Below are positions 10,407 to 22,094 of a DNA stretch of 64,000 nucleotides, one piece after another. Position 1 is the first letter of the stretch. The number at the start of each line of letters is the position of its first letter. The stretch is from contig CAJINV010000011.1 of NCBI GenBank assembly GCA_905178155.1, forward strand, positions 2,795,531 through 2,859,530, read 5' to 3'. Both the position numbers and the translations under genes were made by a program. Source of the stretch: Amoebophrya sp. A120. Taxonomy: Eukaryota > Sar > Dinophyceae > Syndiniales > Amoebophryaceae. A model generated the notes under the pieces. It saw only the letters and a list, made by a program, of their open reading frames with translations. It made no database searches and was not told where the DNA came from.

Positions 10407-13400
10407 TTACTCACCGACCGGCCTTGGTGGGGCGTTGCTCAGAAACTTCTCCCGGTTCTCGTTGAGCCACTGAGTTACCGACTTCGCCCATTCGTCGCGG
10501 TTCGGGTTCTTATCCGGGTGGTATTTGCGAATCAGGTTCTTCACAAATTTGTCCCGGTCCTCCTTGTATTTGTACTCCGACTCTTCCTCGTTGTCCGACT
10601 CTGCCGCTTATCCATAGGAAATTTTCCGTACATCTACATGTTGTACAAACGCGGTTTCCGTATGAAAAAATGTTCCTTCATTCCTATTCAGCATGACAGG
10701 TGGCATGTTGTAAGTGTAAGTTGGCGAAATTTGAAACATGCATTTTGTAGTAAGTAGGTGTAACGGTCGCTGTACGGAAAATTCACATTGCATACCGGCT
10801 GAAAGATGGTGGTGAACTGTTCCGCCAGGTCCTTCGTCTCCTGGTGCACCGCATACCCAAGATCGGCCCATGCGGTGAAGGTGACAGTCTCGCTTTCGCG
10901 GTCCGTTCGCTCCTCGGAAGAGCCTTCTCCAGCGTCATCGGCATCTGCATCGTTGCTCTGCTCGGCCTCCGGTTCATCTTGCTGGGGAGTTTCGTATCTA
11001 CTATGGTGAAAGCTTGTTCCGCGGCCAGTACTATCTTGTTCCTCCCGCCCTGTACAGGACGCGCTTTTGTTTCCAGCAAACCCATCTCTGTCATCTTGTC
11101 CCGCGCCACAGCCTGCAGAGGATTCCGGCGCCGGAGCGCCGGCAGAGCCAGAAGCTCCGGCTCCTTGCGGAGGGGCCGCTGGTGTAGTACCAGAGCCGGC
11201 CGCAAAATTGGCGTTCTTTCCAGCTGTGGTGGAAGAAGAGGATGCGGAGGATGCAGCGCCACTTGCTGTTGCTGTTGCTCCGCCGCCGAAAAAGTCTTTG
11301 CTGTCGTTCTCAGTCTCACCTGATGAAGTGATGAAGTGGAAGTTGGTAGAAGTTTTCATGCAGTACAGAACGAAATCAAAGCAGATACCAGGAGGACGAG
11401 CAAACAGCACCTCCGGCCACAAAGAAGCAGCAATTCTCGGGTTGTGATGAAGATCTTCATCTGATGGTCCTTTTGCACAACGTCCTCGACAAGAACCTCA
11501 AGTGTAGTTGAAGCGTCTGCATCTGCTGTCACATCTTCATGTAGTCGATCTTGATTTAGTTTATTGTCATTACCTGCAGCCGCCCCACCTTCCCCGACGT
11601 CATCCTGATTCTGTCCTCTACCCGCCTCCGCAGTCGTGTCGCTGGACGAAAACAGTTCGGTGTAGTCGCGGGAATACACACCCTCGCCCCACGCAATCCT
11701 TTCCGGATTCATGTTTTTCTTGAGACACTGCCCAAACCCGAACGCTTTGTACTGCACACCCCAGGGGTCCGTGTACTGCAGCAGCCGCCGCAGGTCGTCG
11801 TTGCTGACATACCGCTTCTGCTTCGGCGCGTCAATGGTAGTTTTCGCGATCCCGCGCTTCAGCGTTTGCAGTTTGAAAATGTGCTCCTCAATCGTGCCAC
11901 GAGTGATCAGGCGGTAGCAGATCACCTGGTGTCGCTGCCCGATGCGGTGCATGCGGTCGACCGCCTGTTCGTCGACCTGTGTGTAGAAGTACTAGATGAA
12001 CACGGTTGTCAATTTTAAAAATTCCACTTGCAGCACTAAGTGCTGGTATATTACGTCACATACGGGGAATAAAATGCAAGCAGCGACTACTTTCTTTTCA
12101 TCAGGCGTTGGCGTGAAAAACCCTCGAGCTCATATTACACATGCACACCTCATCATATCAAATTAGTCAAACTCCCATACGAAAAATACCGCGGGGTTCC
12201 ACCACGGGTCACACAGCACCATCCTTGTGGCTTGCGTCAAGGTCAACCCCACGCCTCCCACCTGCACCGTCATCAGCAACCCGTCGCTGCGGTCGCTGGG
12301 GTCCTGAAAGGTATCCAGCGCGACCTCCCGGTCCTTGCCCTTCACGTCGCCGTCGACGCGGAGGCATTTGAAGTGATTCGGCGTGATGATCGCCCGCTCG
12401 ACGAGATCCAGAAAGGCTTTCGAGGAGGAAAACACGATGAACTTGCGCCGCTGGTTCCGCCACCGGGTAAGCAGCTTCAACAAGGCCTGGAGTTTGACGC
12501 CGCTGTTGATTAGCCCCTCGGGGGACTGGTTCGGAACTTTCTCCGAGGCGTAGACCTGAAAGTTTTGAGAAGAAGTGCATACTTCTTTGCTTTCAGGAAA
12601 ATAGGGCGACGTCGCAAAGAAAGAACGACCATCGTACTAGTACTTACTTCCTGGTGCTGGTCCACCTCTCTGTTACTGTTACTGTTTCTCGTATACACAT
12701 TTCCATCAGTACGGAGATGTGGAACTAGCTAGCCAAGACCGGTGAACACGATCATCATCTTGATAATTTTTGCAGTTGTACAACTTGAACTTACTGTTAC
12801 TTCATCATCGCCGCCTTCGCAGTCCTCACTTCTGTCGGTCCAGTGCCTTTCGTGGTCTTCCAGGTCCAGGATGGGGTGCTGGCAGATTTTCCGCAGCTGG
12901 CTCATGTGCGCAAAAACGTAGCTGATGACCTCCTGTCGCCCGGCGTTCTTCTTTGTGCCCTGTTTCACGTGCTCGAGCTCCGTGACCTTCGTGTAGGCCT
13001 TCTCCTGCCCCGACTCGCTCTGGAACGGTAAAAACACGGCGACCTCCTTCTTCTTGGGCAACTGCACCACCCCGTCCTTCCCCAAAACTTGCTCCTTCGT
13101 CCGCCGGAGAAGATACGGGCGCATCACTTCCCGCAACTCCCGTGCCCTTTTGTTCTTCTCCTGCACCTGGTCCACATCGGCGTCGATGAAATTCCCGGAG
13201 CGCAACACGGCCGTATACTGTTCTTTGAAATTCTTCAAAGTCTCAAATTTCGCAGTCAGCGTCGCGGACACCAGCGTAAGTAGCGAGTGGAGGTCCTCCG
13301 GGCGGTTCTGTATCGGCGTGCCCGTCATTACCACCTTCTGCAGCGTTTTCAGCTCCTGGCCCGCGAACACGCGCACCGAGGTGTATCCAAGAAAAAAACG

Positions 13401-16400
13401 CTGTAGGTCTAGGTGTAACTTTTGTGGAGGAACAGCATTACAAATTTGCCTGGCATGACAGCAAAAACCTGTCATGCGCAGATAGCACGTAAAAACGCCC
13501 TTTAATGGACCCTACGATGCATGCCAAGCATGACAGACGCAATCATGTTGCATGCTGCGCATCACAAATTTACTCTAACAACGTGCTTTTCTTGGATAAG
13601 GTGCTGTGGGACTTCAGCTTGTGTCCCTCGTCAAAGATGCACACGTCGAAGCAGCACTTGCTTTCTCGCTGCCACTTCTTCAGAATCCGCTGCGGCGATT
13701 CCCGGGCGAGAATCTCGTAGTGGCAAATGAGAATCCCGTTGGAGAAGGTTTGCAAGTACTGCTCGAGTTTTATCAAATTAGAAAAGTCCTCAGCTGTATT
13801 TTTCCTCATGGGGCCAAAAAAAAAAAAAAATTGCGCAGGTTTCTATGTATCAGAACCAGGCCCACCCTTCAGGAGGTTCTCCGGGATAGAGTGCAGCCTC
13901 CGTCTATCAAGCTGCATTGCGATGGTGTTTGAGATACGAAAAGCAGACCAATTGAAGCCAATCACGGCGGCAGTGCAAAAATAAAAACAGCACACCGTCG
14001 CGCTTGAGCAAAAAAGTGACCCCGTGTGGCCACCGTAGCATCGGGAATTGAATGCAAAAAAAGCTTCTCCCACTGCTACCGTATTTGTACTCACTCTCCT
14101 TCCTGACCCTAGGAAAAGCTATGACTTATAGCATCCAAATGAGCTGCTTTTTGAGAGGGTTCTGATCCAGAACTCCGTCGTGGAAGTTATTTGTACTCAT
14201 AGCAAAAAAAAATGAGTACTCATAGCAAGGTTTCGGACGTCAAAATCCCAAGGATTTTGATCAAAAAAGCAGCTTTTTTTTGCAAAAAAAGCATCTTTTT
14301 TGCCTTCTCCGCCTTACAGCCTCGACGGTACCAATCACAATTTTGGCCAACTGAGGCACTTCTTGGCCATGCTTTTCAGCGCCATACCGTCGCGATGAGT
14401 CCTCTTTTTCAAAGCAATCCCATCACTCACAAATAAACAGCGGGTGCATATTTTCCGAATTTGCCGCGAATTGCTTTCCGCTTGGGCGATGCTGCACGCC
14501 TTGAGTTCTGATCTACAAATATGCTTGAATTTTTTTTTTTTTTGCCCTATGAGGAAAAATACAGCTGAGGACTTTTCTCATGTGATAAGTTTCTTCACGC
14601 CGCCACCCGGAATCTCATTCACCACCACCACCGGGAAGGACGAATCTTTTAGCCACTCCTTCGCCGACCTCTTCCAGGAGGACACCAGGGACAGGGGCGC
14701 GGCGATCAGCACCCTTTCCAGCTTTTTCGTCCGCAAACCGCTGAGGGCGCCGTTCTGGCTTCGCTGCCGGTAGAGAAACTTGTCCGAGGAGATCAGGATG
14801 TTCAAGTACGCGAGTATCATCACCGTTTTTCCCAACCCCATGTCGTCTGCGAGAATGCCGCATCCACTGCAAAAGTAATATCGCTACTCTCGTACAGATT
14901 TTTACAGTCTGGGGGCATGACAGATCTTATCTACCCGAACCTGCATGACAAGTTGAAGTTTCATCGTCTACTTTCTTTCTCGAATATAAACCTGTCCTGC
15001 AAAGTAGATTGGTACAACTAGTTTACGATACTTATTTCGCAATGCATACTGCGCCCTCGCCGTTCTTCATTGCGTTGTAAAGCCAGATCGCCGCTTGCAC
15101 CTGATAAGGGCATATGCATTGCAAACATCCCCGGTGGCTGGACGTCTGCAAACTTGTGATGCAAGGAAGGGAATAGTAAGCACACTGCAATGCGCTCCCA
15201 AGCATGACCAGGTTTTTCGTGGTTCTGCGTTGCGTATTTGTATTTCGCATGGCATGAGAAATAAGAATAACTCCATCTTTGCATGACAGGCAAGAGGAGG
15301 TCTTCGCGGCCACGCAATACAGAGCGCAGAGTCGTGATGCCACAGTAGCATGACAAATCTTGCATTCTTCCTGACCCAGACACATTTGCGGGGCATAGGG
15401 TACAGCTTGTCGAAGAGGTTCCGGGAAAACCGCGGCGGATTATGAACTGCAAAAGTATCGTACTCGTATAAATGCATTACAAATTTCCTCACCATGAGAA
15501 ATAAAATTTGTAATGCGGATTTGACTCAACAAAAAGATTTGTAATGGATGATTGCAAGAATACGAATACGATGCTTTTGCACAGGATACGGATAGGCCTT
15601 CAACAACGAGTGTTCCTTGTAGAACTTGTCAAAGTCAAAGGACGGACTCGCGGCGGACTGCAGATTTTGAGGCTTGTTGCTGCCCGCCGCGGCGGCCCCG
15701 AGGAGCAGTGGTCGTCCCGTAGCATCATCTTGCAGCTCTTTAATGTGCACAAAATTTGTTGTTATTTTGGAAGACGACGAAGACGAGCCACCGCTCGACG
15801 AGGCGGCAGCAGAACTACAACTACCCGCAGCTGGACCGTCCTTTTTACTGCCCGGCGGTGCAGTCGGAACAAGAGCAAGTTCTTGGTGTTGAGAGTTAAA
15901 GTACTGATCCACCTCGTCACAAGAGGTTGAATTGTCCAGCTTTTTCTGTGGCGAGGCGGGCTTCCGTTCTTGATCAAGAAGTAACTCAGCATCGACATCC
16001 TTATCTGCTCGTTCTCGTGGCGTGCAGGACGACGGGGAGGAGCGACTTCTTCTTCTTCTCCTAGCATCGTGAACTTTGATGTCCACCTCTACATCCTCGT
16101 CGTCGTACTGAATCCACGGCTCCTCGGGGTTTTGCAGCTCCACAAAGCCCTGGTCGTCCGCTTCTTTGGGGACTTGAAACCGCTCCCGAATCGCAGCCTC
16201 CTTGGCGCGCTGCCGCTCGAATTCTTGCTCCTGCTGAGCTTTCACCTTGTTCTCACGACTGCGCCGCTCGTGGTGATCCACGTCCAATCCTTGCACTGCT
16301 CCTCTACTTGATGTTCCAGCAGAGGACGATGATGCCTTATCTTCCGCAAGAACAGGAGCTCTACCTCGCAGCTCGTCCCCACCTCCACTGTCGTCCCCAG

Positions 16401-17392
16401 GCTCTTCCTCCGGCTGGAGGGGTGTCCGGAGCGGGTTGCTATGGAAGCGTCAGGATCGAAATCGACAAAATCGAAAAATTTATAATGCATAAAATGTAGG
16501 GCACTGAAGGCCTGTATTGGGGAGCAGGCAAATGAGACCGATTGCAAGCCTGTTTAGGGGTATACAATGTGCTGCCAGAGCAGCATGACAGGAGGAGTCT
16601 TCTTTGCCGAAACAACATGACAGGCTGGATTTGAGCTCTCCCAAAATTTGTCATGCGCAACTTGGAAACTGAGGCTCCAACTGACATCGACTTTGCGCAT
16701 CACAAATTTTTCGATTTTGTCAATTTCGATTCTGACACTCCCATAGTTGCTGTCCTCGAAGTATTCGCCTTCCGCGAACCGGTGAAAAGCCGTCTCTTCG
16801 TCCTCCTTGTCCTCATCGAAATCGAAGCTTCCCTCGTTGGCAACAGAATTGCCTCCGAGAACGGCGTGCTATGCATTGCAAAAGTTGTATCGCACTCGTA
16901 CTATTAACTGCGGTTATGCTTAGTTAGTTATGCATGGCAAATCTTCTTCTCAAGGTAAAAGTAAAACAGCATGACATCAAAATCCAGTTGTCATGCCGAG
17001 CAAATTTGTATTGCAAAATTAACCTTAAGCGACTAGTACGATATTAGTTTTGCAATGCATACGTGATCTTCCGCAGTGGTGCGCCGCCGTTTGCCGCTGT
17101 TCGGATCCGCACGGAACGCGGTCGCCGCACCAGTGGTCAAGGGACCCGACCGCCGGTGCGCGATGCCGTTCTGAAAAATGCTTGTTGATGAACTCGAGCT
17201 ACTGTTGGACGAGGAAGAAGAAGCATTTGAAGGTATTCTTGGCGCACCTCCTGCTCCACCTGCAGCAAAAGTTGAATTGCTGGATGAGATAGCGCTACTG
17301 CTGCTTCCTTGCTGGGCCGCTGCTCCACCACCATTCGCAGCAGAGCACGAGCTACTGCTCGATGCAGAATTACCGAAGAGACTGTTGAACAT
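10407..17392 (-). CDS. SNF2-family DNA-dependent ATPase, ERCC6L/PICH-like, with C-terminal J-like segment
   Basis: Twelve exons (17392-17062, 16864-16746, 16434-15589, 15435-15397, 15106-15052, 14858-14588, 13765-13600, 13379-12801, 12555-12190, 11976-11444, 11327-10795, 10603-10407) give 1344 aa, closing exactly in frame. After a serine-rich N-terminus come LYPYQ, Walker A GGILADDMGLGKT (about 463-476), Walker B DEGH (near 600), MTGTPIQN (about 627-634), LLRRTKEQV, VQVGGVGLTLTQA, WWNPA-VDEQAVDR and HRIGQ (about 930-938). The segment after motif VI (YRLITRGTIEEHIFKLQ, then RYVSNDDLRRLL) is closest to ERCC6L/PICH and CSB. The last exon holds an HPD motif (RKYHPDKNP), as in J domains. Nine introns are introners; two (11977-12189, 12556-12800) are GT-AG. 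A nuclear DNA translocase in mitosis or repair is the likely role. Confidence 0.9.
10604..10794 (-). mobile_element. Introner, CGG direct repeat
   Basis: TIRs contain GAATTTTCCGTACA on one side and AAATTTTCCGTACAT on the complement of the other. CGG repeats at the junctions. Removal joins TTIFQP to AESDNEEESE ahead of the HPD motif. Confidence 0.75.
11328..11443 (-). mobile_element. Short introner, TTCATCAC direct repeat
   Basis: A 116-bp insert lies between two copies of TTCATCAC (11451-11444, 11335-11328). Removal restores the frame KIFITSSGETEND; TIRs are weak. Confidence 0.6.
13380..13599 (-). mobile_element. Introner, CACC direct repeat
   Basis: TIRs TTATCCAAGAAAA and the complement of TTTTTTTCTTGGATA. 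CACC lies at both junctions. Removal joins DEGHKLKSHST to SVRVFAGQEL between helicase motifs. Confidence 0.8.
13766..14587 (-). mobile_element. Large introner (822 bp) with long TIRs, AAACT direct repeat
   Basis: This is the longest introner in the window. TIRs of at least 40 bp (core AGAAAAGTCCTCAGCTGTAT) continue into a shared A13-A15 run and weaker similarity beyond. AAACT flanks both ends (14592-14588, 13770-13766). No transposase-like ORF is inside. Removal joins GGGVKK to LEQYLQTF. Confidence 0.9.
14859..15051 (-). mobile_element. Introner family II, GCG direct repeat
   Basis: Ends of the TATGCATTGCRAAA..TATCG type. Removal with the GCG repeat gives NGEGGILADDMGLGKT, the expected Walker A context. 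Confidence 0.8.
15107..15396 (-). mobile_element. Introner family I (subfamily b), CCCT direct repeat
   Basis: Ends carry GTGTCTGGGTCAGGAAG and its counterpart. Along its length it resembles the introner at 60766-61026. Removal joins FDKLYP to YQVQAAIWL. Confidence 0.85.
15436..15588 (-). mobile_element. Introner family II, ATCCG direct repeat
   Basis: TIRs GTGCAAAAGCATCGTATTCG and CTGCAAAAGTATCGTACTCG. Flanked by ATCCG (15593-15589, 15440-15436). Removal joins LLKAYP to PRFSRNLF. Confidence 0.85.
16435..16745 (-). mobile_element. Introner family III, AGCAAC direct repeat
   Basis: TIRs begin TATGGGAGTGTCAGAATCGA / TATGGAAGCGTCAGGATCGA. Flanked by AGCAAC. Removal joins YFEDSN to PLRTPLQPEEE. 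Confidence 0.85.
16865..17061 (-). mobile_element. Introner family II, CACG direct repeat
   Basis: Begins TATGCATTGCAAAAC and ends with the complement of a similar end (GCAATGCATAG). CACG repeats at 17065-17062 and 16868-16865. Removal joins TTAEDH to AVLGGNSVANE. Confidence 0.85.
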
Positions 17393-18118
17393 TCGGTTTA
17401 TTTTCCGTTTTTGTTAAGTAAGTAGATTCTGAGTCCTTCTAAAGGTGTCTCCTATTCGACATGTTGAACTGCATGGAGGCTCAGCGACAGGATAGTATGC
17501 ACAAGAAATTTTTTTCAGGTTTAGGTCGTCGACTTGCACTTCGGTACGTTGCATAATAACGCTAAGAACGTCGCTGACTGTCTGTCCTCGTCGAGTTGGC
17601 ATATTGAGGTACGATCAATCGGATCACCAGTGGCAATGCTCCATCACGAGTTGTGAACAAGAGTGAAGAACAGCGAATGTTATCGACGTCCTAGCGCTCT
17701 GAAAATCAAGACTCTTCGTTCCATTCTGGGACGGACAACATGGATCTCGAAACGCGGCTACACACGGTCCGTCGTGAAGGAACGAAAATAAACACCTCTA
17801 GCATGATGCAAAAGAAATCTTAATCTATCATGATCGGACAGGAAGCTTCGCGAGGTCAAATCAAAATGAACGCCCGCAAACAAACAGAACACGACACTGC
17901 TCAACAAATATCACAAGACTTCGGTCTGTAATATGAGCGGTAGCAGGACTAGCTGACGTCAAATAATCGGGTTTTCTGGAAATATGTTAGCTCGTCTCCA
18001 TCTAGCTCTAGGTCTCAACAAAGCGATATAGAATTCAAATTCATCAACAGGATCGATTGAATCCACCATCCGACTTGTTTTATTTCAATTTCCGTCCTCT
18101 TTAATATAATTCCGCGTC
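17393..18118. other. Intergenic stretch
   Basis: Upstream of the SNF2 gene. A 62-codon frame at 17602-17414 (MPTRRGQTVSDVLSVIMQ..) could be an upstream exon or leader of that gene, but no splice junction or homology supports it. Nothing else is seen. Confidence 0.4.
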
Positions 18119-20050
18119 TCAGCACTTTATTTCCTCCTTTCCAAACACCCAAAATTTGATTTCTGGCTGGTTGTGAACGATCAATGTCCTCTGTACCAGA
18201 ACATTCCCTCTGTCTCGCAGCGCGCGCAGAAACCGGTGGTCCAGTTGTCGGCTCCGCGTTTGGTGCGCGAGCAAAAACAGCTGCACGTTTGAATTTTCGA
18301 AGAACCACAGAACCGTGTCCACCAACGGCTCCACTAACTCGTCAACCCAGAGAATGTCTGCGCCCAGCAGCAGGTCCCGCGACCCGAAAATCTCCCGCTC
18401 TTGTTTTGTCAGGCTGTCTAGTCGGGTCCAGTCCAATTTCTGTGCTTGCACAGAATGCAATGCAGGTGGTGCATAAGAATTTGGAGGACCACGATGAACT
18501 ACTTTTTTATCCTGCTGTGAAGTAGAAGCTTCCAAACCCCCCGTCACGACGACCCTGTCTGGATTTATTTCATCTTTCTCAGTGTCTACTTCACCACTAG
18601 TAACGTGAAGATCTTCATTGTGATTCAGCGCAAAGGCGTCCGCGTTCTGCCTCAGATTGTGCCGCAGATTGGGTAAGCAGTAATCTAGATCCGTCAACAC
18701 CACGTTGTGCGGCAACCTTGACACGGCTGCGGTGATGCCAAGCAGCCCGGTACCCGCCCCCAGCTCCAGCACGCGGCGGCTCTGCAGAAGAGATCGGAGA
18801 TCGAACGTGGTGCTGCTCCCCTTTATGACGCAGTCCCCGGCGTTTGAGGCTTTATTTTGCGCTGTTTCTACTTCCTCTGCGCTTAGACGCGGCAGAAGTC
18901 GCACTCTCTCGTTATTTTCCCGTGCGAGTTCTTCCTCCTGTTTGTTTGGAGCGGCGAATGCCAGGCCTTCGATCCAATTTTCGGAATTGCGTCCTCTCGT
19001 CCCGTCGCGCCCGTTTCCACGTCTTTCGCTTTCCTGCTTAATATCTCTACTCGCGTCGATAGTACTACCGCCCGCAGGGGCCGGAGTAGCACTTCTTCCC
19101 TCAACATCCTCGGTCACCGTCTCCACTACACTTCTTAAGATCCGCTGCGCCAGCACCGCCGCCGCATCCCACACCACCACTCCCGTATCGCCGGTCTCTT
19201 GATCCTTGGCTGCCCGCATGTCCGCCTGCCGCATCACGATTTCCCGCCCGCTTCTCGGCTCGATCAGCTTTTCGGTGAACAGCCGCCACGGCAGGGCCAG
19301 TGGCAACTCGCCAGAAGGTTCTTGTTCTGGCGACGCTGACGGTATTCTTGATGTTGACTCTCCGCGCATCTCAGAAATCGGATTTTCTTGTTCGGGCGAA
19401 CAAGGAAAGGAGGCTGATGATGAGGAAGTAGTAGTAGAATTCGAATCTGCGTCTGCATTTGTTCTACATCTAGTAGTGCTCGTTTCATCAACGATCTGCA
19501 CCCATCTTTTTTCTTCGTCATCGTATTCGAAAACACGACCCGTGCGCTGGATCACCTTCCTCCGCCTTGCCGGTTTTTGCGGAGTAGTAACAAGTCTTGT
19601 AGGAGCGGAGATTTGCATTTGTTGAGACGAAGTTCTACTTGTTCCAGCCTCTACCATTTCTTCTATTGGTGATGGTGTCGTCCTCCGCGCGGCTACGTGA
19701 AGCTCTGCCTTGGTAGTTGCAGCTGTGAGTAGCGCTACCAAAGAGGCCGCGAAGGTCAAGAAGAGGAACGTCGACCCGAAGAGAAGAGGTGAAGGGGCGA
19801 ATATGTTGGTGTTTACTCGTGGTCGTGGTGCAGCTCGTAGAAGTTCTCTACTAGTCAGGCCCACGCCCAGGGCAGCTGCTGTTGACCTCTTAGAACAAAA
19901 GAACTGTCTGAACCTCAATAACAACACCGGCAATCTCAATAGGGACCTCCTTCTTACTGCATCGATGACCTTCAATAATTGCGCTGAAAAGAAGAAAAAA
20001 GAAGGAAAGGACCCTCGTAAAAAATTGTTGTTCCACAAGCGAAATACCAT
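18119..20050 (-). CDS. Family-16 (METTL21/EEF1AKMT-like) protein methyltransferase, membrane-anchored N-terminus
   Basis: A single uninterrupted frame of 643 aa from ATG 20050. Residues near 100-125 form a hydrophobic helix (LLFGSTFLFLTFAASLVALLT), suggesting an N-terminal anchor. The C-terminal third is a Rossmann-fold methyltransferase of the Methyltransf_16 group: VVVWDAAAVLAQRIL, SAM-binding VLELGAGTGLLGI near residue 430, VLTDLDYCLPNLRHNL and GADILWVDELVEPLV, with LLAHQTRSRQLDHRF near the end. Members transfer methyl groups from SAM to lysines of elongation factors, chaperones or other proteins; the substrate here cannot be told. A long acidic, serine-rich region separates anchor and catalytic domain. 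Unusually for this window, the gene has no introner. Confidence 0.85.
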   Translation of the reverse strand: MVFRLWNNNFLRGSFPSFFFFSAQLLKVIDAVRRRSLLRLPVLLLRFRQFFCSKRSTAAALGVGLTSRELLRAAPRPRVNTNIFAPSPLLFGSTFLFLTFAASLVALLTAATTKAELHVAARRTTPSPIEEMVEAGTSRTSSQQMQISAPTRLVTTPQKPARRRKVIQRTGRVFEYDDEEKRWVQIVDETSTTRCRTNADADSNSTTTSSSSASFPCSPEQENPISEMRGESTSRIPSASPEQEPSGELPLALPWRLFTEKLIEPRSGREIVMRQADMRAAKDQETGDTGVVVWDAAAVLAQRILRSVVETVTEDVEGRSATPAPAGGSTIDASRDIKQESERRGNGRDGTRGRNSENWIEGLAFAAPNKQEEELARENNERVRLLPRLSAEEVETAQNKASNAGDCVIKGSSTTFDLRSLLQSRRVLELGAGTGLLGITAAVSRLPHNVVLTDLDYCLPNLRHNLRQNADAFALNHNEDLHVTSGEVDTEKDEINPDRVVVTGGLEASTSQQDKKVVHRGPPNSYAPPALHSVQAQKLDWTRLDSLTKQEREIFGSRDLLLGADILWVDELVEPLVDTVLWFFENSNVQLFLLAHQTRSRQLDHRFLRALRDRGNVLVQRTLIVHNQPEIKFWVFGKEEIKC

Positions 20051-21501
20051 CTTGCTTCATCGTTGACCTTGACTCTCTCTTACCTTACGCAATTTACTAT
20101 GTCAATATCATTTTGAGACGCAGAGCTTTACCAGCCTTGTGATTTCGTTTTTGATTTTGGATTTTTTTCGTAACATTCTTCTATGATGAAGCTGGTCATA
20201 CCGTTCTACTAGCCTGTCCAGCGCTTGACCTGGGCTTTCTCGTCGTCCTCGATCTTCTTGGTAGTTTTCATCATTTTTTTTTTTACCGCTGCTGCTGCCG
20301 CAAAAGAAACTCTGACTTCAATTGAATTTCTTTCAAAAATCAATCGTGTGCTCGCTCGTTTCTTTCAAAAATCAAAATGATCTAACAGAAAGATGATCCC
20401 TTACCCTTTGACGATCATCAGACGAAAAGAGATCGAATATGAGAGACTGAATTCGTCAACATGATCCAAGGGAGAGTGAAGCAGGAGCCCTCCGGATCTT
20501 CACCAGCTATGCCTGTGCCTTCCTGATCTTGCGCTGTGAGCAAATATTGGAGTAGTTGGTATTGAACGAGATACAGATACACGCAGAAAGACACCCGGTG
20601 CCGTACCACCATATCCAAGAAATATTGGTCCAATATCTGCGAGGAACAGCAACAGCTGAATTCTTCTGTCCTTGCTGCAACCGAAGCGAGGAAACAGAAG
20701 CTGCAACCCTACGACCGCAGGGGAGGGGGACCAGAAGGTCTCGAGAGAAGAAAACGGAGGAGGAGACGCTATCTAGTTCATTGCCCAACCAATGAGTCAC
20801 ATTTCATCTTTGTTTTTCTTTGGGAATAGAATCGGTTCTTTGATGTTATTTATCGATGGATGCATAATATTTTTGATGAAGAATAAGCTGTAAAAGAGGT
20901 CATCATGTCCTACCCATCGTGACATGCTACAGACTACAAGACGACAATACATTTTAATATTAATTTTTTATTTTATACAGATGAGGAAAAAATTATCGGC
21001 TTCGTTGTGATCACACCAAGAAACATTTAAAGGCTGCTGCGGAAGAAGGAGATGTAAAAAAAAAAGAGGCGGGTACCTCCTTGCGCTAAGCGAGTGAGTA
21101 CTAAAATTTTGGTTTGCTTTATATACATTAAAGTGAGTTTAATTGGTTTGTGAGAAAGTGGAAGTGCCGTGAGTGTGACCTTGACCATATATTTGTGGCC
21201 TTCGCAAAAGCCGAATATGGAATATATGCTTATGCATCGTGCGTATGCGTATAAATATCAGTTGCTTTTTATGCTGAACTACAGGGCGGGTGCGTTACCT
21301 TACCGTCGTTTCCATTCGTGTTTCGTCCTACTAGAACTCACTGCGAAGGCTGAACCGCGATGGATGCACGTCCACCGCAGAAGCAACTGCCAGGCAGAGA
21401 ATGAATAACGCGCGCGCCTCTTCTGCCGGCCGCAAAAACTATATATTTTTCTCTCTTAATCTTCACAGGCAACTCGTCGTCCACGTACACCTCCATAGAA
21501 G
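20051..21501. other. Intergenic stretch
   Basis: No supported gene. Short opposing ORFs around 20418-20800 lack motifs. A minus-strand frame at 21559-21341 (GKAKMFLTSMEVYVDDELPV) may be remnant coding sequence of the adjoining duplicated unit, but it has an in-frame stop just upstream and no ATG at its start. Confidence 0.4.
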
Positions 21502-22094
21502 TCAGAAACATCTTGGCTTTCCCATTTTTGACACCCGTGCGACTCCAACGAAAAACCAACTTCCGCTACGTGCTATCCGCAGCCGACGTCCGGAGGCATT
21601 TGCGTTTACCGGAGCAAAAACGTCTCCGCCAACGAGTTGTCATGCATAGATTTGTTTTTCTGCAAGCGTAATAAAATGTCTCCCATGCAAATCTGCAAGC
21701 GTAAAACGTCTCTCGTGTTGCGCAGCCCCATGAGGACCATTTTCTAATGCTACCTGGGACTTTGTCATGCTAGAATCAGGACGAGGTAGTCAATTTGTCG
21801 CGCGCTTACACTAGCTGAACCGGACTACACTTCTACGAGCAGCCCACAACACTTGTCATGCTTGAAAGCGAAAACTTGCGGATTTGTGTAGCAGATTCCC
21901 CATCTTCACCATGTCAATGCGGCGCGGAGGTTTTTACCCTTGATACGTTCATACTCTTGCTTTTCTGACCGTGGAATAAGAACGCTTACTACATCAAACG
22001 TGGGTCTGTTGTTGTTCCTGACGCCATGTTGATTCACGATTTGGATTGTTTTTTCCACTCGACACGTCGTTTCTCCCCTGGGAGAACAGCACAC
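21502..22094 (-). pseudogene. Truncated copy of the tandem disordered-protein family
   Basis: The first 50 or so codons (MCCSPRGETTCRVEK, then FDVVSVLIPRSEKQEYERI) are clearly homologous to the start of the gene at 25869 (MCCSLRTEKTCRVEK, FDVVSVLIPPSEKEKYERI). About 290 bp upstream of the two starts are also conserved. After an introner-like insert (21609-21937) the frame runs on only to a stop at 21502 with no similarity to the paralogues, and no copy of their second exon is found downstream. I read it as a truncated paralogue; a short functional protein cannot be excluded. Confidence 0.5.
21609..21937 (-). mobile_element. Probable introner family V
   Basis: Ends GTAAAAACCTCCGC and, complemented, GAGCAAAAACGTCTCCGC resemble the introner at 61071-61365. 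The segment GAAGATGGGGAATCTGCTAC is shared with that element (AAGATGGGAAGTCTGCAAC). Confidence 0.5.

Noticed and set aside
10783-11319. Alternative Gln/Pro-rich frame after the helicase C-terminus
   Set aside because: It does not connect to the J-like last exon, while the chosen frame does and closes the whole gene in frame.
15018-15495. Cys/His-containing minus-strand frames resembling zinc fingers
   Set aside because: They lie inside the introner at 15107-15396; the cysteines come from repeated TGCATGAC-type strings, not a protein.
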